A DNA stretch of 64,000 nt from M3007 sp040383605 (GTDB lineage: Bacteria > Bacteroidota > Bacteroidia > Chitinophagales > Saprospiraceae), in contig JBEIDF010000003.1 of the NCBI GenBank assembly GCA_040383605.1, forward strand, positions 1 through 64,000. The letters are read 5' to 3'. Shown here piece after piece: positions 1-11,800 of this stretch. The notes under the pieces are model-generated. The model made no database searches and was not told the DNA's origin. It was given only the letters and a program-made list of their open reading frames with translations. Positions within the stretch are counted from its first letter, which is position 1. Each line of letters begins with the position of its first letter. Both the position numbers and the translations under genes were made by a program.

Positions 1-1
1 C

Positions 2-3000
2 GACCCCGTCAATACCTCAGGCAACTATCAGACGACGCTCTCCTCCTACCTGGGTTGCGACAGTGTGGTGCGCCAACGCGTTGTGGTGCGCGCGCCTATC
101 ATCCGAACGCTCCCGCCAACCACTATTTGCGCCGGCTCTTGCCTCACGATTTGCGGTGAAGAATATTGCGACGGGGGCAACTACTCGCATGTCTGCACTT
201 CGTACGAAGGCTGCGACAGTACAATCAATTTTGCGATCCTCTTCCTGGATCCGATGGCAAACATCCTTGGGGTGGATACCCTGACTTGTGCAAACGATAC
301 CGTCACCCTGACTTCTTCCCCATCTGTCGGCACAAAAATCTGGCGGAATCAACAAGGCGGAATTCTGGGTACTGGCAACTCTGTAAATATCGTGCAGCCC
401 GGCATGGTCATCCTGACCGTCACCGCAGCCGCAGGCGGCACGCTGTGTACCTCTACCGATACGGTAATGATCCCGGGGGATTTGGCGCCGCCGAATGTCA
501 GTGCAAGCGGCGGTGTCCTTGGGTGTAATTTGGCGGCAGCCATGATAACGGCGAGTACAAACGCACCCAGCCCATCTTACGCGTGGTCTGGCCCCGGCGG
601 CTTCACGGCCAATACACCCTCCGCCACGGTGAACGTTGCGGGTAACTACACCGTGACGGTTACGAGCGGCGGCAACGGCTGCACGAGTACCGCAACCGTA
701 GCCGTAACCGGCAATACAGATCCACCAATAGTGAGCACGACAGGCGCTACAATCAATTGCAATAACCCGACGGTGCAAATAAATGCGACTTCCAATGTGC
801 CCAACTCGACTTTTTCCTGGTCGGGGCCAAACGGGTTTAGCTCGAATTTTGCCAACCCGCTGGTCAATGCAGTGGGTACCTACACGGTAACAGTCACCAG
901 TCAGGTCAATAATTGTACGACCACGGCAACCGCAGAGGTTAATATTGACGACGCCCCGCCGGGCGCAAGTGCAGCAGGCGGTATTATCGGTTGCAACGCG
1001 CCGGTTGTCACCATCAACGGCTCCTCTCCGGCCGGCAATCCCGTGTATGCCTGGGTCGGCCCCAATGGTTTTGCCTCCAACGAACAAAACCCGAGCGTGG
1101 ATACCGCTGGGCTTTACACACTTACTGTTACCGGTTCCAATGGCTGCACCAGCACGGCCACTGCGCTGGTAACTGGCAATACAAATCTTCCCGGAGCGGC
1201 GGCAGAAGGCGGCCTGATCAATTGTGCCGGCCCAACCCGCGCGCTTGTTGGCAACTCCGACAGCTTGAGTGTAACTTACTCCTGGACTGGCCCGAACGGC
1301 TTTACCTCCAGCCAACAAAATCCGCTGGTGAATACGCCCGGCGAGTACACACTCGTGGTTACCGGATCGAATAGCTGCACCTCGATAGATACAGCGATTG
1401 TGGACGGCGACTTTTTGGCGCCGGATGCGACAGCAAACGGTGGCGTGATCAGTTGTTCCTCAAATTCTACCCAAATATTCGGAACATCTACCACGCAAAA
1501 CGTAAACTATTTTTGGACTGGCCCCGGCGGTTTTTCCTCCAATGAGCAAAATCCAATGGTAAATACCACGGGCTTGTACACCCTGCGCGTAACCGCACTC
1601 AACGGCTGTACTACCACGGCAACCGCCCAAGTGACGCCAGACGTCGGAGTGCCCGACGCCAGCGCAGATGGCGACACGTTGAATTGTCTCGTTACGGCAC
1701 TTTCCCTAAATGGCGGCTCCCTAACGCCAAACGTCAGCTTCGGATGGACCGGGCCCGGTGGATTTAACTCTCCAGAGGAAGACCCAATGATCAATGCCCC
1801 CGGCGTTTATGTCCTGACGGTTACCAATCTCGCGAACGGCTGTACTGCCCAAGCCTCTGCTTTTGTGACTTTGGATGACGCAGAACCCGGCGCCACCGCG
1901 CAAGGCAGCACGGTCACCTGTGCCAACCCGACGCGAACGATTACAGGGAATTCCCCCGGGAATAATGTAAGTTGGTCGTGGGCAGGCCCGAATGGATTTA
2001 GCTCCTCCAGCCAAAATCCTTCGGTAACAGAACCAGGCCTGTATGATCTTACCGTGACCGATCAGGGCAACGGCTGTACTTCCGTAGCCGTTGCGGAGGT
2101 GCTCGAAGATAAACTGCACCCTGTTGCAACCGCATCCACCGATACGCTCACTTGTAGCCGACCCTCGGTGGTGCTGAATGGAAACGCGAATACAACAGTC
2201 ACCTATGCCTGGACAGGGCCGAATAATTTCAGCGCCTCCGCGCAAAATCCATCCACTGGTCAACCAGGCGATTACACCCTCATCGTAACCGCGCAAAACG
2301 GTTGCAAAGACACGGTGACGACGACCGCAAACCAGGACATCGCGGCTCCGGATATCAGCGCTGCCGGCGGAACGGTAGATTGCAATAATCCGACCATTAC
2401 CATTACAGGTAATTCAGTCACACCGGGCGTAATTTTCGGCTGGGTCGGCCCGAATGGATTTACCTCCCCGCTCGCAAATCCTACCATCGGATTGAACGGT
2501 ACTTACGTGCTCACCGTGACAGGCCTCAATGGCTGCACCAGCAGTGCAACGGTTGCCGTTGCCATAGATACGGTTACCGCCGTTTTACAAGGCGCACCCG
2601 ATGATATCCTCACCTGCGCTACGCAAAACACCACAATTCAAACTACCGTAAATATCCCGGCCTCGACGCTTCAAAGCCTCGCTTGGACCGGCCCGGGCGG
2701 TTTCGTCTCCACTGATGAAGACCCCAGCGTTACGCAACCCGGAACGTACAACTTGGTGGCACGCCTAGCCAACGGCTGTACCTCGCAACTCGCAGTCACC
2801 GTCAACCAGAATATTCTCCCACCCAACGTCTCCGCCACCGGAGGCACGCTGACCTGCACTACAACTAGCCTGCCGCTGAACGGCGGCTCCAATACTACCG
2901 GCGCCACGTTCGATTGGGACGGCCCGAACGGATTCAGTTCCAACTTGGAAGACCCAACAGTGGACACCGATGGGACGTACCTGCTCACGGTCACCGGACC

Positions 3001-5713
3001 GAACGGCTGTACCAGCACCGCAACTACGATCGTAGCGCTGGATAAAGCGCCGCCGGGCGCCAACGCCGTATCCGCAAACAACCTGGACTGCGACGACCTG
3101 AGTTCGGTACTCACCGGATCATCGCCAACGGGCAGCGTCTCGTACCTGTGGAATGGCCCCAATAATTTCACCGCCGTTACGGCCGCCGTTACCATCAGCG
3201 TTCCCGGCCCTTACACGGTCACCACGACCGGCCCGAACGGTTGTACCAGCAACGCGACGGTCGTTGTTTCCCAGGATATCACGCCGCCCGGCGCTACTGC
3301 GACCGGCGATACCACGGATTGTCTCTCCGGTTTTGGCACGCTGTCCGGAAACTCCCCGACCAGTGGCGTAACCTATCGTTGGACGGGCCCCAACAATTAC
3401 GTTTCCCCACAACCAAACGCGCAGGCCTCGGTACCTGGTTTGTATACACTGACCGTGACCGGCCCCAACGGTTGTACCAGTACCGCCACCGCCAGCATCA
3501 TCGAAAATAACGATTCGCCGGTGGTATCGGTTTCCGGTGGCGGTACCCTCACTTGTATCACCACGCAATTGCCCCTGAACGCCGTTATTTCAACACCCGG
3601 CGCTACGGGGGTCTGGACCGGGCCAGGGTTTACAGATCCGAATCCCAATACAACCACTACGCAGCCAGGCGTGTATACGTTCACCGTAACGGCGCCCAAT
3701 GGCTGCGTCTCAGCGCTGCAACTGACGCTGACGCAAAATATCACACCGCCGCAAAATGTTTCGGCAACGGGCGGCCTGCTAAACTGCACTTCCCCCACGA
3801 TCAACCTGGCGGGCAGTACTTCCACCAGCAATGTAGGCTATCGCTGGACAGGCCCGGGCGGGTTCGTCTCCACGCAACAAAATCCGGCCGTCAACAATCC
3901 AGGTACGTATATCCTGGTCGTAACGAACTTGGCCAATGGCTGTACCAGTTCGGATACTACGCTGGTCACGCAAGATCCAACGGTTCCGGATTTGTCCGTC
4001 ACGACGGATACCATCACCTGCGCTAATCCTTCGGTGACGCTTAGCACGACAACTACAACGCCGGGTGTTACTTTCAAGTGGACTGGCCCGAACGGTTTCA
4101 CTTCTACCTTGGAAGACCCGGTGGTGTCTGAATCTGGCAATTACCAGCTCATTGCCACGGCGCTCAGCGGCTGTACCTCCAGCTTCGCGATCACGGTACC
4201 GCTGAACACGACCACACCGAACATCAGTGCGAGTGGGTTGACCCTGAGTTGCGCAGCGCCAAACGGCGCGTTAACGGGTAACTCCACCACGCCGGGTGTC
4301 AGTTTCCGTTGGACTGGTCCGAATAACTTTATTTCGAACCAACCAAATCCAATCGTTAATGAAATTGGCGTTTACACTTTGGTCGTCACCGCGCCAAACG
4401 GTTGCACCAACCAGACTACCGTCAATGTGTTACCGGACTTCGGTATCCCCCAGATTTCTGCAACGGGCGGCACCATTTCCTGTCTGATCCCCTCCGTTCA
4501 ACTGACGGCCAGCAGCAATCCGGCAAACGTCAATTGGAACTGGAGCGGGCCCGGCGGATTAACTTCAACGCTGCAAAATCCGATTGCGCCGCAACCCGGC
4601 AACTACGTCTTGGTGGTCACCGCCGCCAACGGCTGTACCAATACGATAACCGCGGTTGTACTGGCAGACCTTGACGCACCGCCCATCGTGACCGCCACCC
4701 CGGAGCAACTCACTTGTACACGCAAACAAGTGACGCTCAATGGCAGCGTGCAAACGCCAGGCAACTACCTCTACCAATGGAGTACGCTCAATGGCACAAT
4801 CGTGTCGGGCGCCAACACGCAAACGCCTTTAGTATCAGCCGCCGGCGTCTATACGCTGACCGTCACCAACACCAGAAACGGCTGCACCGCCACCCGGGAA
4901 GTGCCGGTTACCGTAGATCCCTCGACGCCAACCGGCGCCGTACTCCAGGTACGGGACGTCGCCTGCTTCGGCGATAAAAACGGAGCGGTACTCATTGAAT
5001 CGGTCATTGGCGGTGAGGCGCCATACGAATACGCGCTGGAAAATGGCAATCTCAGTTCCAACGTGCTCTACACCTCCCTGGAGCCCCGCAGTTATAATTT
5101 ATTGATTGTGGACGCGAACGGCTGCGAATTTGAAACGACGTTTGTCGTGGGCGAGCCGGAAGAGCTCCTCATCAATCTTGGCCCGGATACGACCATCAGC
5201 CTCGGGCAATCCATCGAATTGTCCTTGCAGAATACGGTCAACTTCCCCAACCGGGTGGTCAACCTGATTGCCAAGCCGACCGATCTGGTGTACCGATTTG
5301 ACTGCGACACTTGCGCGCCCTTCCTGCCGACCAACTCGTTCCAATACCGGATCACCGTAACAGATGCCAACGGCTGCACGGCGGCGGATACGCGGTTGGT
5401 AATTGTGGATAAAACCCGCAATATCTATATTCCGAACATTTTCAATCCGGAAAGCGCTTCGGAAAATGGCCTGTTGATGATCTACGGCGGTATTGACGTG
5501 GAGGAGATCAAATCCTTCCAGATTTACGATCGCTGGGGCGCCTTGGTGCACGAATACTACAATTTCCAACCTAACTATGTTCCATCGGCTTGGGATGGGA
5601 AAGTGCGGGGCGACGACGCCAGTCCGGGCGTTTTTGTCTATGTTGCGGAAATTCTATTCAAAGACGGAGAACTCATCATCTATAAAGGTGATGTCACGCT
5701 CATCCGACAATAA
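2..5713 (+). CDS. Giant Ig/PKD-repeat surface protein with SprB repeat and gliding-motility C-terminal domain (5' partial)
   Basis: The frame is open to the window edge, so the true start and signal peptide lie upstream; 1903 residues are visible. The first ~85 residues carry two GCDS modules (GCDSVVRQ, GCDSTINF). About 20 repeats of ~80 residues follow (residues ~88-1640). Each has a W-x-GP-G/N-x-F core, a GxYxLxVT strand and two cysteines, one near the start and one in NGCT. One SprB-type repeat (~1648-1722) comes next, then a gliding-motility-associated C-terminal domain of the CHU_C kind (~1805-1903: IYIPNIFNP, IYDRWG, AWDG, SPGVFVY). In known members this last domain routes the protein through the type IX secretion system to the cell surface, as for SprB. 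Adhesion or matrix function is inference. It is followed by a terminator and a close paralogue. Family assignment is firm; the ligand is unknown. Confidence 0.93.
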   Translation, partial: DPVNTSGNYQTTLSSYLGCDSVVRQRVVVRAPIIRTLPPTTICAGSCLTICGEEYCDGGNYSHVCTSYEGCDSTINFAILFLDPMANILGVDTLTCANDTVTLTSSPSVGTKIWRNQQGGILGTGNSVNIVQPGMVILTVTAAAGGTLCTSTDTVMIPGDLAPPNVSASGGVLGCNLAAAMITASTNAPSPSYAWSGPGGFTANTPSATVNVAGNYTVTVTSGGNGCTSTATVAVTGNTDPPIVSTTGATINCNNPTVQINATSNVPNSTFSWSGPNGFSSNFANPLVNAVGTYTVTVTSQVNNCTTTATAEVNIDDAPPGASAAGGIIGCNAPVVTINGSSPAGNPVYAWVGPNGFASNEQNPSVDTAGLYTLTVTGSNGCTSTATALVTGNTNLPGAAAEGGLINCAGPTRALVGNSDSLSVTYSWTGPNGFTSSQQNPLVNTPGEYTLVVTGSNSCTSIDTAIVDGDFLAPDATANGGVISCSSNSTQIFGTSTTQNVNYFWTGPGGFSSNEQNPMVNTTGLYTLRVTALNGCTTTATAQVTPDVGVPDASADGDTLNCLVTALSLNGGSLTPNVSFGWTGPGGFNSPEEDPMINAPGVYVLTVTNLANGCTAQASAFVTLDDAEPGATAQGSTVTCANPTRTITGNSPGNNVSWSWAGPNGFSSSSQNPSVTEPGLYDLTVTDQGNGCTSVAVAEVLEDKLHPVATASTDTLTCSRPSVVLNGNANTTVTYAWTGPNNFSASAQNPSTGQPGDYTLIVTAQNGCKDTVTTTANQDIAAPDISAAGGTVDCNNPTITITGNSVTPGVIFGWVGPNGFTSPLANPTIGLNGTYVLTVTGLNGCTSSATVAVAIDTVTAVLQGAPDDILTCATQNTTIQTTVNIPASTLQSLAWTGPGGFVSTDEDPSVTQPGTYNLVARLANGCTSQLAVTVNQNILPPNVSATGGTLTCTTTSLPLNGGSNTTGATFDWDGPNGFSSNLEDPTVDTDGTYLLTVTGPNGCTSTATTIVALDKAPPGANAVSANNLDCDDLSSVLTGSSPTGSVSYLWNGPNNFTAVTAAVTISVPGPYTVTTTGPNGCTSNATVVVSQDITPPGATATGDTTDCLSGFGTLSGNSPTSGVTYRWTGPNNYVSPQPNAQASVPGLYTLTVTGPNGCTSTATASIIENNDSPVVSVSGGGTLTCITTQLPLNAVISTPGATGVWTGPGFTDPNPNTTTTQPGVYTFTVTAPNGCVSALQLTLTQNITPPQNVSATGGLLNCTSPTINLAGSTSTSNVGYRWTGPGGFVSTQQNPAVNNPGTYILVVTNLANGCTSSDTTLVTQDPTVPDLSVTTDTITCANPSVTLSTTTTTPGVTFKWTGPNGFTSTLEDPVVSESGNYQLIATALSGCTSSFAITVPLNTTTPNISASGLTLSCAAPNGALTGNSTTPGVSFRWTGPNNFISNQPNPIVNEIGVYTLVVTAPNGCTNQTTVNVLPDFGIPQISATGGTISCLIPSVQLTASSNPANVNWNWSGPGGLTSTLQNPIAPQPGNYVLVVTAANGCTNTITAVVLADLDAPPIVTATPEQLTCTRKQVTLNGSVQTPGNYLYQWSTLNGTIVSGANTQTPLVSAAGVYTLTVTNTRNGCTATREVPVTVDPSTPTGAVLQVRDVACFGDKNGAVLIESVIGGEAPYEYALENGNLSSNVLYTSLEPRSYNLLIVDANGCEFETTFVVGEPEELLINLGPDTTISLGQSIELSLQNTVNFPNRVVNLIAKPTDLVYRFDCDTCAPFLPTNSFQYRITVTDANGCTAADTRLVIVDKTRNIYIPNIFNPESASENGLLMIYGGIDVEEIKSFQIYDRWGALVHEYYNFQPNYVPSAWDGKVRGDDASPGVFVYVAEILFKDGELIIYKGDVTLIRQ
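265..4915 (+). repeat. About 20 tandem ~80-residue Ig/PKD-like repeats (coding)
   Basis: Units of roughly 230-245 bp repeat inside the first giant gene. I count 19 units with the W-x-GP or equivalent core, plus a diverged first unit. At protein level they are clearly one family. At DNA level neighbours differ in many codons, so this is an old array kept by selection on protein sequence, not a fresh expansion. Each unit keeps two cysteines about 50-55 residues apart, which would allow one disulfide per domain outside the cell. Confidence 0.9.
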
Positions 5714-5729
5714 ACACATGTGAATAATC

Positions 5730-5768
5730 AAGAAGGCTGTCTCTTTCATTTGGGGCAGCCTTCTTTTT
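5730..5768 (+). terminator. Rho-independent terminator after the first giant gene
   Basis: A perfect 10-bp stem, AAGAAGGCTG (5730-5739) with CAGCCTTCTT (5756-5765), encloses a 16-nt loop and is followed by TTT. It lies 17 bp past the stop of the first giant gene and ends 35 bp before the ATG of its paralogue. The two giants are therefore probably separate transcription units, although no clear promoter was seen in the remaining gap. Confidence 0.85.
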
Positions 5769-5802
5769 AGTGGAATGCAAAACTACCTTAAATTTCGTCC
5801 GT

Positions 5803-8800
5803 ATGCGTCAAAAACTACTCCTTCTTGTCCTGCTCCTGACCTATATTTTTGGTGTCCCTGTGCATGCCCAGGTGGCGCCACCCTGCCCCACCCCGCCGCC
5901 GCCCGGCGCAGAATCGTGTCCGGCGGCCTGCGTATATTGTAACTTCGACGGTTACATGGGGATCAACAACGGCTCTCCGTCGGGCGGTAATGTGGTTTGC
6001 GGCTCCATTTCAATCCACAATGACCAGTGGTTTGGGTTTGTGGCAGGTTCTTCTTCTATTTCAATTGATATTCTTACCAGTAACTGCCAGAACGGAGACG
6101 GGCTGCAGGCTGCTTTTTTTGAAAATTGCCAGGAAGATGCCATAACCTGCAACCCGGGTTCCGGCGGCGGCGGCGGCCAGCCGCTTTCACTGTCTTACAG
6201 CGGTTTTGTGCCCGGACAAACCTATTACCTTATGATAGACGGTTGGATTGGCGATGTATGCAACTTTGAAATTGACGTGGTGAGCGGCTCCGTGGAGCCG
6301 CCTCCGGTCTCGCAACCAGAAGTCCCGCAAGGACCTACCAAAGTCTGCCCGGGCGCTACCGTCACCTATACGATCCCGGAAGTGCCCGGCGCGGGTTATT
6401 ACCGCTGGACGGCGCCCGCCGGTGCATCTATAAATGGCGGCGGTAACACACTGCAAATTCCAGCGCCGGACGGCACCACCGTCACGATTACTTTCGGCAC
6501 CGCAGGCGGCAACGTGTGTGTCAGCGTCGGCAATGCTTGCACAGCACCCCAGCAAAGATGCCTGTTCGTGACCAACCAACCGATTCCACCTACGATTCGT
6601 CCGGACACGACCATTTGCTTCGAAGACCTGCCCTTTATCTGGGACGAAGCGCCCTACACCCCGATCAGCGCCGCCGGGGTGTACAACTTGTCTTCTTCAC
6701 CCTACGACTCCTATCTCGGATGCGACAGCACGGTCAGACAAAAAGTCACAGTAAAAGGACAAATAAGAACAAATATCGGGTTTCAGTATATCTGCGATGG
6801 GGAATGCCTTACGATCAATGGGAATAATTATTGCAACGGCGGCGGTCCTTTCTCTGAAACCTTCAACTCCTTCCAGGGATGCGACAGCGTTGTTACCTTT
6901 ACAGTCGTAAAAATAGCCTCGAATTCGGTAATTCAACAGCCAGTCCCAAGCTTGGACTGTTCAAACCCGCTGGACACGCTAAGCGGGCTTGGCTCCACTG
7001 TCGGCGCTAATGTGGTGTACTCCTGGCAAAACAGCAACTGGGCGCCCATCGGAAACCAAATACTACAAAGTATCAATGCCGGCGGCACCTTTCATTTTAT
7101 CGTAACAAACACCATCGGTCCAAAAACCTGCCGTGATACGGCATCTGTTACAGTTAATGCAAGCTTGGCGCCACCCGGCGTAACCGCAACCGGCGGCGTG
7201 ATCGGATGCCTTGCGAGCAACCAAAATATCACGCTCGCGGCGGTATCACCCACCAATGGCGTGAATTACCAATGGTCTGGGCCAGGTATTACACCTGCAA
7301 ATCAAAATCTGCAGAATCCGGTCGTGGCAACGCCGGGTTCATACAGCGTCACGGTCACCAACCCGGTCAATTACTGTACGTCCACCGCTACCGTATTGGT
7401 CATAGCGGACAATACCCCGCCAACAGTTTCGGCAACGGGTGGAACGCTCACCTGCGCACAAGATACCTTGGTCATAGACGGCATTTCCAGTGCGCCGAAT
7501 TCGTCTTTCAACTGGAGCGGCCCGGGTATTTCCACGGACAATCAAAATTTGGAGGATCCGCCGGTAATCGTGCCGGGAAATTACCAGGTGACGGTTACCA
7601 ATAATATCAACGGCTGTACTTCAACAGCCAGCACATCGGTAGCGCAGGATATTGATCCACCGGTAGCCGGCGCAGGGGATGACAAAACCATTACCTGCAT
7701 TCAAGCGGCCGTCACACTCGACGGCAACGGTTTTGATCCATCGGGCGGCCCAAGCAGCTACGACTGGTCGGGCCCAGGTATTAACGCCGGCAATCAAAAT
7801 CTGGAAACGCCAACCGTGGATTTGCCGGGCGAATATATTTTTACGGTGACCCGATTACTGAACGGTTGCCAAAGAACGGATACAGTTTTGGTGGATACTT
7901 CGCTGACCGCCCCCATTGCGGCGGCCGGAAATGACAGTACCCTCACCTGCGCCATCGTGCAAATCACGCTCAATGGCGCCGCGTCAGACCAAGGGCCCAA
8001 TTTTACCGCGCTGTGGTCCGGGCCCGGAATCCAGCCATCCAACCAGAATCAGTACAACCCCGCCGTAAGCCAGCCAGGCGCCTATACGATCTTAGTTACA
8101 AACCAAACCAACGGTTGCACAGCCACTGACCAGGTTTTGTTGGGCCAGAACATTGCGGTTCCGTCTGCCGATGCCGGTCAGGATCAAACCATCAGCTGCG
8201 GGGCGCCAGGCGTCACACTCAACGGCGCCGGAACACCCGGAACTATCACCTATCTTTGGAGCGGCCCAGGTATCGGCGCCAATAATGAAAATTTGCAAAA
8301 TCCGCTCGTAACTATTGACGGTGTGTATACGCTTCAGGTCACTAATACCATCAACGGTTGTACCAATACGGATAATGTGGAAGTCTCCCAAGACGCCAAC
8401 GTGCCGGACGCAGACGCCGGTCCGGATTTAGTGCTGAATTGCGCCGTGAATACGGTAAATATTGATGGCTCTGGTTCACTTTCCGGTCCGGGCGTCAACT
8501 ACCTCTGGAGCGGCCCGGGTATCCATACCGGTAACAACACGGTAAACAATCCAACGGGTATTCTCCTGCCCGGCACTTATTCCCTTACGGTTACGAATAC
8601 CAACAATGGCTGTTCGAATACGGATATTGTGGTAGTCCTTCTGGATACGCTTGCGCCACAGGCAGACGCCGGCATAAACCTTGTGCTGAATTGCTACAAC
8701 AACGCTGCGGATACCCTCGACGCCTCGCTGTCGAGCCAAGGCGCTAATTTTCAAATCGTATGGACGGGTCCCGGCATACACGCACAAAATGCCAATCTCT

Positions 8801-11800
8801 TCCAAGCCCCTGTAAGCGAACCGGGTTCATATACCATGGTGGTGACCAACACGGAGAACTTCTGCAGCGCGACGGATGCCGTCACCGTAACACTCGACAT
8901 CGCTTCCCCGGTTGCGGCAGCCGGTACCGATAAGATTATTGACTGTGTCACGACTTCTACCGTGCTGGGCGGCAGTTCTTCCACAGGCCCTAATTTTACC
9001 TATACTTGGTCAGGCCCCGGGATTAACCCGGGAAATACCGCGCAAAGCAATCCCACCGTATCCGTTTCAGGCGCCTACACCCTGACTGTTACAAACACGA
9101 TCAACGGCTGTACACAAACCGACGAAGTGGACGTAATACTGAACGCAACATACCCGGATGCCATCGCTGGCCCGGATCAGACAATTACCTGCTTTGCGCC
9201 ATCGCTGACTCTGGACGGCACGGCCTCCAGCAGCGGCCCGGAATTTCAATACCTCTGGACTGGGCCAAGTATCTCGCAAGGAAATCAAAATACGCCGGCG
9301 CCCGCAATAAACCTTCCCGGAACGTATATCTTGCGCGTAACGAACCAGAACAATAGCTGCGTAACCGCAGATACCGTGCTCATCGCCGAAGATACCGCCC
9401 CGCCGACGGCCTCCGCCGGCGCCGACCTACGTCTTGACTGCCAACTAACCTCCCTCGCGCTCGATGGAAGCAATTCCGCCGCCGGCGCTGATATAACCTA
9501 TCTGTGGAGTGGGCCTGCTATTACACCGACAAACGAGGCCAATCAAAGTCCGGTAATTGATCAACCAGGTATTTACACGCTTCTGGTATCGAACACCGCC
9601 AACGGATGCACCGCGCAAGACGTCGTCGCTATTACCCAAAATATCCTGCCGCCCGTAGCCTCTGCCGGAGCCAATATCACGCTGACCTGTGCGCAACCTG
9701 CCCTGCCGCTCAACGGCAATAGCTCCAGTAGCGGCCCGCTATTCGAGTACGTATGGCAAGGGCCCGGCATCAATACTGGAAATTTCAGCCAACAAAATCC
9801 GGTGGTCAGCGATTCTGGACTCTATGTGCTTATCGTTCGGAATATAGACAATAAATGCACTAGTAGCGATACCGTGTACGCCGGTCAAAACACCGAACTC
9901 CCCTTCGCAGAGGCAGGCCCCAGTCGCACCCTCACCTGCGCGCTCGATACAGTCGCGCTGGATGGCACACAATCGCTCTCTGGCCCAGGTATAGTCTATA
10001 CCTGGACAGGCCCGGGCATCGTGAGCGGTACGGCAAGCAGCGCAACGCCCGGCGTCTTTCTATCTGGAACCTATACGCTCAGCGTGCGAAACAACGCGAA
10101 CGGATGCTCCCAAACAGATATCGTGTTGGTGGATCAAGACGTGCTCCCGCCGCTCGCAGACGCCGGCCCGGATCAGTCGTTAACCTGTATCACCGTCAAT
10201 GGCGTAACGCTCTCCGCAGCCGGCTCTAATACCGGCCCCGGATTCGGCCTGCGCTGGAGCGGCCCGGGTATCAATGCCTCCAACGAACTGCAGGTGTCGC
10301 CGCAGGTAAATCTTCCAGGCACTTACACCGTAACAATCACCAACAATACCAACGGCTGTACCGCCACGGATGCGGCAACGGTCAGCCTGAACCAAACCCT
10401 GCCGACCGCAAATGCAGGCCCGGACCGCACGATCACCTGCTCGCAGCCTATTGTTACCCTCGATGGCAGCGGCTCCTCGGTGGGTGGGACGATTTCTGTG
10501 CTTTGGAGCGGCCCTGGCATCACGCCCGCCAATCAAAACACGCCGACGCCCTCTGTTTCAAATGCCGGCGCCTATGCAATCGTCGTAACCAACTACCTCA
10601 CCGGCTGCTCGTCCACCGATGCCGTTACGGTTTTACTCGATACGGCTAAACCAGACGTATCCGTCAGCGCAGACACGATTACCTGCGCAACACCAAGCGT
10701 CACCCTTGCTGCCAGCAGCGCGGTGCCGGGTGTGACGTATTTCTGGGAAGGCCCCGGAGTGTCAATCAGCAATCAAACACAAGCAGTATTTCAAATTGAT
10801 CAACCCGGTTTCTATGCCGTCACGGTGACGGCGCCAAACGGATGCGTAGAAACCGCCGGTATCTCTGTCTTGCTGGACGGGGATTTCCCCGACGGCACGG
10901 CCGAAGGCGCAATTCTCAACTGCCTGAACGGAGGCCAAAATACGGTGACCGGGGATGTGGACACGCCCAACGCTACCTTCTTCTGGTCGGGGCCTAATAA
11001 TTTCTTCTCCAATCAAATCAGCCCGACCGTCTCCCAGCCGGGCACTTACGTATTCACAATTACCGGCCCGAACGGTTGCAAACGCACGTTGGAAGCGATC
11101 GTAACCGGTGATTTTGCCGCGCCGATCGCTGTAATCGCGCCGCCGAATCAACTGGACTGCAACACGCCGCTGATTGGATTAAATGCCAACGGATCCTCCA
11201 TCGGCGCGCGTTTTACCTACAACTGGACTACCCAAGGCGGAAATATCGTTTCCGGCGCCAATTCCCTGACGCCGCAGGTAGATCGCCCAGGCGCCTACAC
11301 CCTACAGGTAACCGACACGCAAAACGGTTGTACAAAAACAGTCACAACCCAGGTAATCAATGATCCCTCGGTGCCCACCGGATTGTCGCTTACCGTACAG
11401 GATATCCCCTGCGCAGGCCAGACCAATGGCCGAATCGCCGTTCGGGATGTACTGGGGGGCACACCGCCTTTCCTCTTTTCGCTCAATAATGCAGCGCCTT
11501 CCGCCAACACGCAGTTTAACGGACTGGCAGCGGGCATTTACACGCTGCGTATGGAGGACCTGAACGGATGTAAACTGGATACTGTGCTGCAGATTATCGA
11601 GCCCGGTCCGCTGAGCGTGGAACTAGGCGACGACCAAACGGTGCAATTGGGTGAAGAAGTTCGTGTGGAAGCAATAATCGCAGCGCCTACCACACCGGTA
11701 AAAAGCATCGTTTGGAGCCCGGAAGCTCCCTGCGACACGGCAAGCACGGCGCCGGTATGCCTGGAATACCAGACACTCCCCAAAGCATCTTATTATCAGA

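Noticed and set aside
17..1318. 433-codon minus-strand open frame at the window start
   Set aside because: Complement of the repeat array; Cys/Arg/Gly-rich and repetitive only because the sense strand is.
265..4915. CRISPR array or satellite DNA
   Set aside because: The periodicity is in a continuous reading frame with ~240-bp units that differ at DNA level; there are no short identical repeats with unique spacers.
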